Source: Candidatus Cloacimonadota bacterium | GTDB taxonomy: Bacteria > Cloacimonadota > Cloacimonadia > Cloacimonadales > Cloacimonadaceae | Length of the DNA stretch: 6,005 nucleotides | Direction of reading: 5' to 3' | Assembly: GCA_028683635.1 (NCBI GenBank) | Contig: JAQUHL010000137.1 | Coordinates: 1 to 6,005 of the forward strand | Shown: positions 5,501-6,005 of the stretch, in pieces | Layout of the letters: the number at the start of each line of letters is the position of its first letter | Position numbering within the stretch: position 1 is the first letter of the stretch | Position numbers and translations under genes: made by a program | The notes under the pieces: model-generated | Told to the model about the DNA's origin: nothing | The model's input: only the letters and a program-made list of their open reading frames with translations | The model's database searches: none

Positions 5501-6005
5501 ACTTCACCGACTCTGCACCAGGTAGGAGCCACACCAGTGGTTCCGGGTGCGCTGGTATCGGTAATGACCTGTGTCCAGTTGGTGGGTGGGAAAGTGGCAT
5601 CTTCGAAACCTTCGGTCATGCCGGTAGCTCCAGGATTCGGAGCTTGCCATTCAAGGTTGACCTGGGTGAAGGTGGCATTTTCTGCTGCAACCACACCATA
5701 AGGCGGGAAGGCCATTTCATTGACTGTGATATCGCCCATGTTGACGTTTGTGGTTCCGACCACAACTTCACCAATTGCAGGTTGATAGCCGGTCGCCTGG
5801 GCAACGTAGTTATAGGTTTGGCTGGCAAACACATCGGTGATGGTAAAATTACCGGTTGCGTTGGTGGTGGCAGTGTAGGGTTCGTATCCGGTCAGGGAGA
5901 TTGTGGCTCCTTCGATACCAACCGTGGGAGCATCGCTACCAACGATTCTACCAGTTACTGTGACCTGTGGAAGCAGGGCCAGAGTGAAGTTCTGGGTAAC
6001 AGTCT
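2503..6005 (-). CDS. Large secreted modular surface protein with a C-terminal sorting-type domain (N-terminus beyond the window)
   Basis: The frame is open from the right edge to the TAA at 2505-2503, giving 1166 visible residues; the start is outside, so no signal peptide is seen. Numbering from the edge: carboxypeptidase-regulatory-like beta-sandwich 1 (about 13-96), preceded by the end of another repeat (TVTQNFTL); first strands of FN3-like domain 1 (101-125); MAM-like 'choice-of-anchor J'/cleaved-adhesin domain (129-297, GFEDATFPPTNW to FLDDITI); rest of FN3 1 (355-423); regulatory-like repeat 2 (431-512); start of FN3 2 (514-533); a different jelly-roll-like domain (538-695); rest of FN3 2 (728-797); repeat 3 (805-880); second anchor-J domain (884-1063, LLEDGFESY to FMVDDVEV); C-terminal FlgD-Ig/type IX-like sorting domain (1077-1166: NYPNPFNP, SSGIYYYKM, KKMILMK). 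No catalytic motif is visible. Binding, adhesion or display at the cell surface is inferred; the ligand is unknown. Confidence 0.93.
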   Translation of the reverse strand, partial: TVTQNFTLALLPQVTVTGRIVGSDAPTVGIEGATISLTGYEPYTATTNATGNFTITDVFASQTYNYVAQATGYQPAIGEVVVGTTNVNMGDITVNEMAFPPYGVVAAENATFTQVNLEWQAPNPGATGMTEGFEDATFPPTNWTQVITDTSAPGTTGVAPTWCRVGEVALTPAVPAHGGDWQAATWWSYNHQDEWLITPQFTCPPSADLDFWSYVYFGSTNGDHYYVKVSTDNGSTWTTLWDASTETGGWNYYATPITIPLAAYSGQQIKIAWHAEDPPSNDGLWYVWFLDDITIGTPTQVLQFPMDQFTTRSAAQSNELAQNKVYPSLPTSRAMVNNPRLQEPSLQVVQPSNPDRTLLGYRVWRLLAADQANEANWTQLTPANITPTNYTDTAWGPLPSGVYKYAVKAVYTNSVMSNAAFSNELHKGMMGVLTGTVTEFGTAVPIAGATVTAGEYSGTSNAQGVYNISIYAGTYNVACAKTGYQTATQNNVVITGLQTTTQNFVLTEITLPAAAVQAEIAGNNVNVTWMAPGTAGGEWIHYDSGENNDSIGLTSGGEFSAAIRFPASALSDYAGMSLYAISIYPGDLATYSLRVWTGGTPTAPGTQVVNQPFTVPTADVFQTVLLDNPVTVTGSEELWFGFNVTHTAGLYPAGCDDGPALNGFGNMIYNAGEWSTLYDLASALNYNWNIQGYVGYSAPTSMNDLVPLTLKGLAHPAKSLAPETTTSDRSLVGYNVWRLLQGQEGNEAAWTALTTNPQTATAYQDTNWGTLPDGWYKWAVKAIYTGGAAAQAAFSNAIQRQTEIGTIAGIVRNMANQAIPGATVPAGGVNATTNANGAYSMQVSAGTYTVTATAPGYGAATQPGVVVVTGQTTTVNFQLPASTILLEDGFESYANFVIEFAPWTLLDVDQSTTYGITDHTWDNDYDAQAFIIFNPTATSPAMAAGAEPHAGDKYAACFAATTPDNNDWMIAPLLAGGGEISFWARSYVSTYGLERFKVGVSTTGTNPNDFTFISGTGYIEAPVEWTQYTYDLAAYDDQQIRIGINCVSHDAFFFMVDDVEVTGTGAGEDDLAPVVATKLFNNYPNPFNPETTIRFSVKEASPVTIEIYNVKGQRVRTLVNETKASGNYDVTWNGKDNHGRNVSSGIYYYKMNAGKFSSTKKMILMK
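2506..2775 (-). other. Domain: C-terminal FlgD-Ig / type IX secretion-like sorting domain
   Basis: The last 90 residues contain LFNNYPNPFNPETTIRFSV, VTIEIYNVKGQRVRTLV, GNYDVTWNGKDNHG, SSGIYYYKMNAGKF and KKMILMK. This Ig-like tail directs proteins across the outer membrane by the type IX (Por) system in Bacteroidota. Whether the present organism uses the same machinery is inferred from the tail only. Confidence 0.85.
2815..3354 (-). other. Domain: choice-of-anchor J / MAM-like domain 2
   Basis: It runs from ILLEDGFESYANF through DNNDWMIAPLL, GEISFWARSY, ERFKVGVSTTG and QQIRIGINCVSHD to FFFMVDDVEV, the same landmarks as the first anchor-J domain. Unlike that copy it is not embedded in an FN3-like domain; it follows regulatory-like domain 3 directly and leads into the C-terminal sorting domain through a short acidic linker (GAGEDDLAP). 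Confidence 0.8.
3364..3822 (-). repeat. Internal module, copy 2: second part of FN3-like domain plus regulatory-like domain 3
   Basis: This is the second copy, encoding DRSLVGYNVWRLL through TLPDGWYKWAVKA and AFSN, then GTIAGIVRNMANQAIPGATV through APGYGAATQP and TTTVNFQL. A small oddity is VPAGG where the sister repeat has VTAGE; the strand position is usually polar in this fold. The copy is followed by the second anchor-J domain rather than by a further FN3-like domain, so the tandem array ends here. Confidence 0.8.
3919..4392 (-). other. Domain: unassigned beta-rich (jelly-roll-like) domain inserted in FN3-like domain 2
   Basis: About 158 residues from EWIHYDSGENNDSIGL to NWNIQGYVG. Visible pieces are EFSAAIRFPASALSDYAG, MSLYAISIYPG, YSLRVWTGGTPTAPGTQV, NPVTVTGSEELWFGFNVTHT and an acidic GCDDGPALNG loop. 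The alternating strand pattern, the aromatic-rich core and the SEELWFGF element suggest a secreted sandwich domain. I have seen this style in Bacteroidetes and Cloacimonadota surface proteins but cannot name a family. It occupies the same insertion point as the anchor-J domain of the first module. Confidence 0.6.
4468..4941 (-). repeat. Internal module, copy 1: second part of FN3-like domain plus regulatory-like domain 2
   Basis: Within the surface-protein gene this stretch encodes DRTLLGYRVWRLL through PLPSGVYKYAVKA and AFSN (end of the FN3-like domain), then GTVTEFGTAVPIAGATV through TGYQTATQN and TTTQNFVL (carboxypeptidase-regulatory-like fold). It matches copy 2 at 3364-3822, displaced by about 1119 bp. 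In the 73-residue FN3 part I count about 40 identities without gaps by eye. DNA similarity persists too, for example GACGCCAGAC-N-N-TGTAACC at 4908 and 3789 on the plus strand. Confidence 0.8.
5113..5619 (-). other. Domain: choice-of-anchor J / MAM-like domain 1, inserted in FN3-like domain 1
   Basis: It opens with MTEGFEDATFPPTNWTQV, runs through DEWLITPQF and DLDFWSYVYF, then YYVKVSTDNGSTWTTLWD, and closes with QQIKIAWHAED and WYVWFLDDITI. That order (GFE...FPP.GW, W-hydrophobic-ITP, LxFW, V.VSTDNG, QIKI, hydrophobic-DDI) is the hallmark of this jelly-roll family, found in secreted FCB-group proteins and often involved in carbohydrate or peptide binding. Cys163 (WCRV) and Cys203 (FTCPP), in edge numbering, could form a disulfide. 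Confidence 0.8.

Overview
The window holds parts of three genes, all on the minus strand. The organism looks like an anaerobic bacterium of the Fibrobacteres-Chlorobi-Bacteroidetes group, most likely Cloacimonadota (the Candidatus Cloacimonas lineage). Two things point there. One is a giant secreted repeat protein ending in an NYPNPFNP...SSGIYYYKM...STKKMILMK tail, a style I associate with that phylum. The other is an oxygen-sensitive class III ribonucleotide reductase. The phylum call is inference from protein style; no rRNA or other marker is present.

Read in the direction of transcription (right to left): 6005-2503 is the C-terminal 1166 residues of a large extracellular mosaic protein whose start lies beyond the right edge. 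It ends 25 bp before a perfect 11-bp hairpin followed by five U residues, a convincing intrinsic terminator. About 308 bp without a gene follow (2195-2502); they contain a small hairpin that resembles a dispersed intergenic repeat, and presumably the promoter of the next gene. 2194-1817 is a complete 125-residue HIT (histidine triad) nucleotide-binding protein with a good ribosome binding site. A second, AT-rich 349-bp gap (1468-1816) carries a plausible promoter and an AT-rich palindrome upstream of the last gene. 1467-1 is the N-terminal 489 residues of anaerobic ribonucleoside-triphosphate reductase (nrdD), starting at a GTG and running off the left edge before its glycyl-radical C-terminus.

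The three genes look like separate transcription units: each gap is over 300 bp, one has a terminator, and their functions (surface display, nucleotide hydrolase housekeeping, DNA precursor synthesis) do not form a pathway. The most notable content is the architecture of the surface protein. A module of about 373 residues occurs twice. In each copy a fibronectin-III-like domain is interrupted between its second and third strands by a large beta-rich domain, and the two inserted domains belong to different families. I found no CRISPR array, tRNA, rRNA, insertion sequence or obviously new defence or metabolic system.
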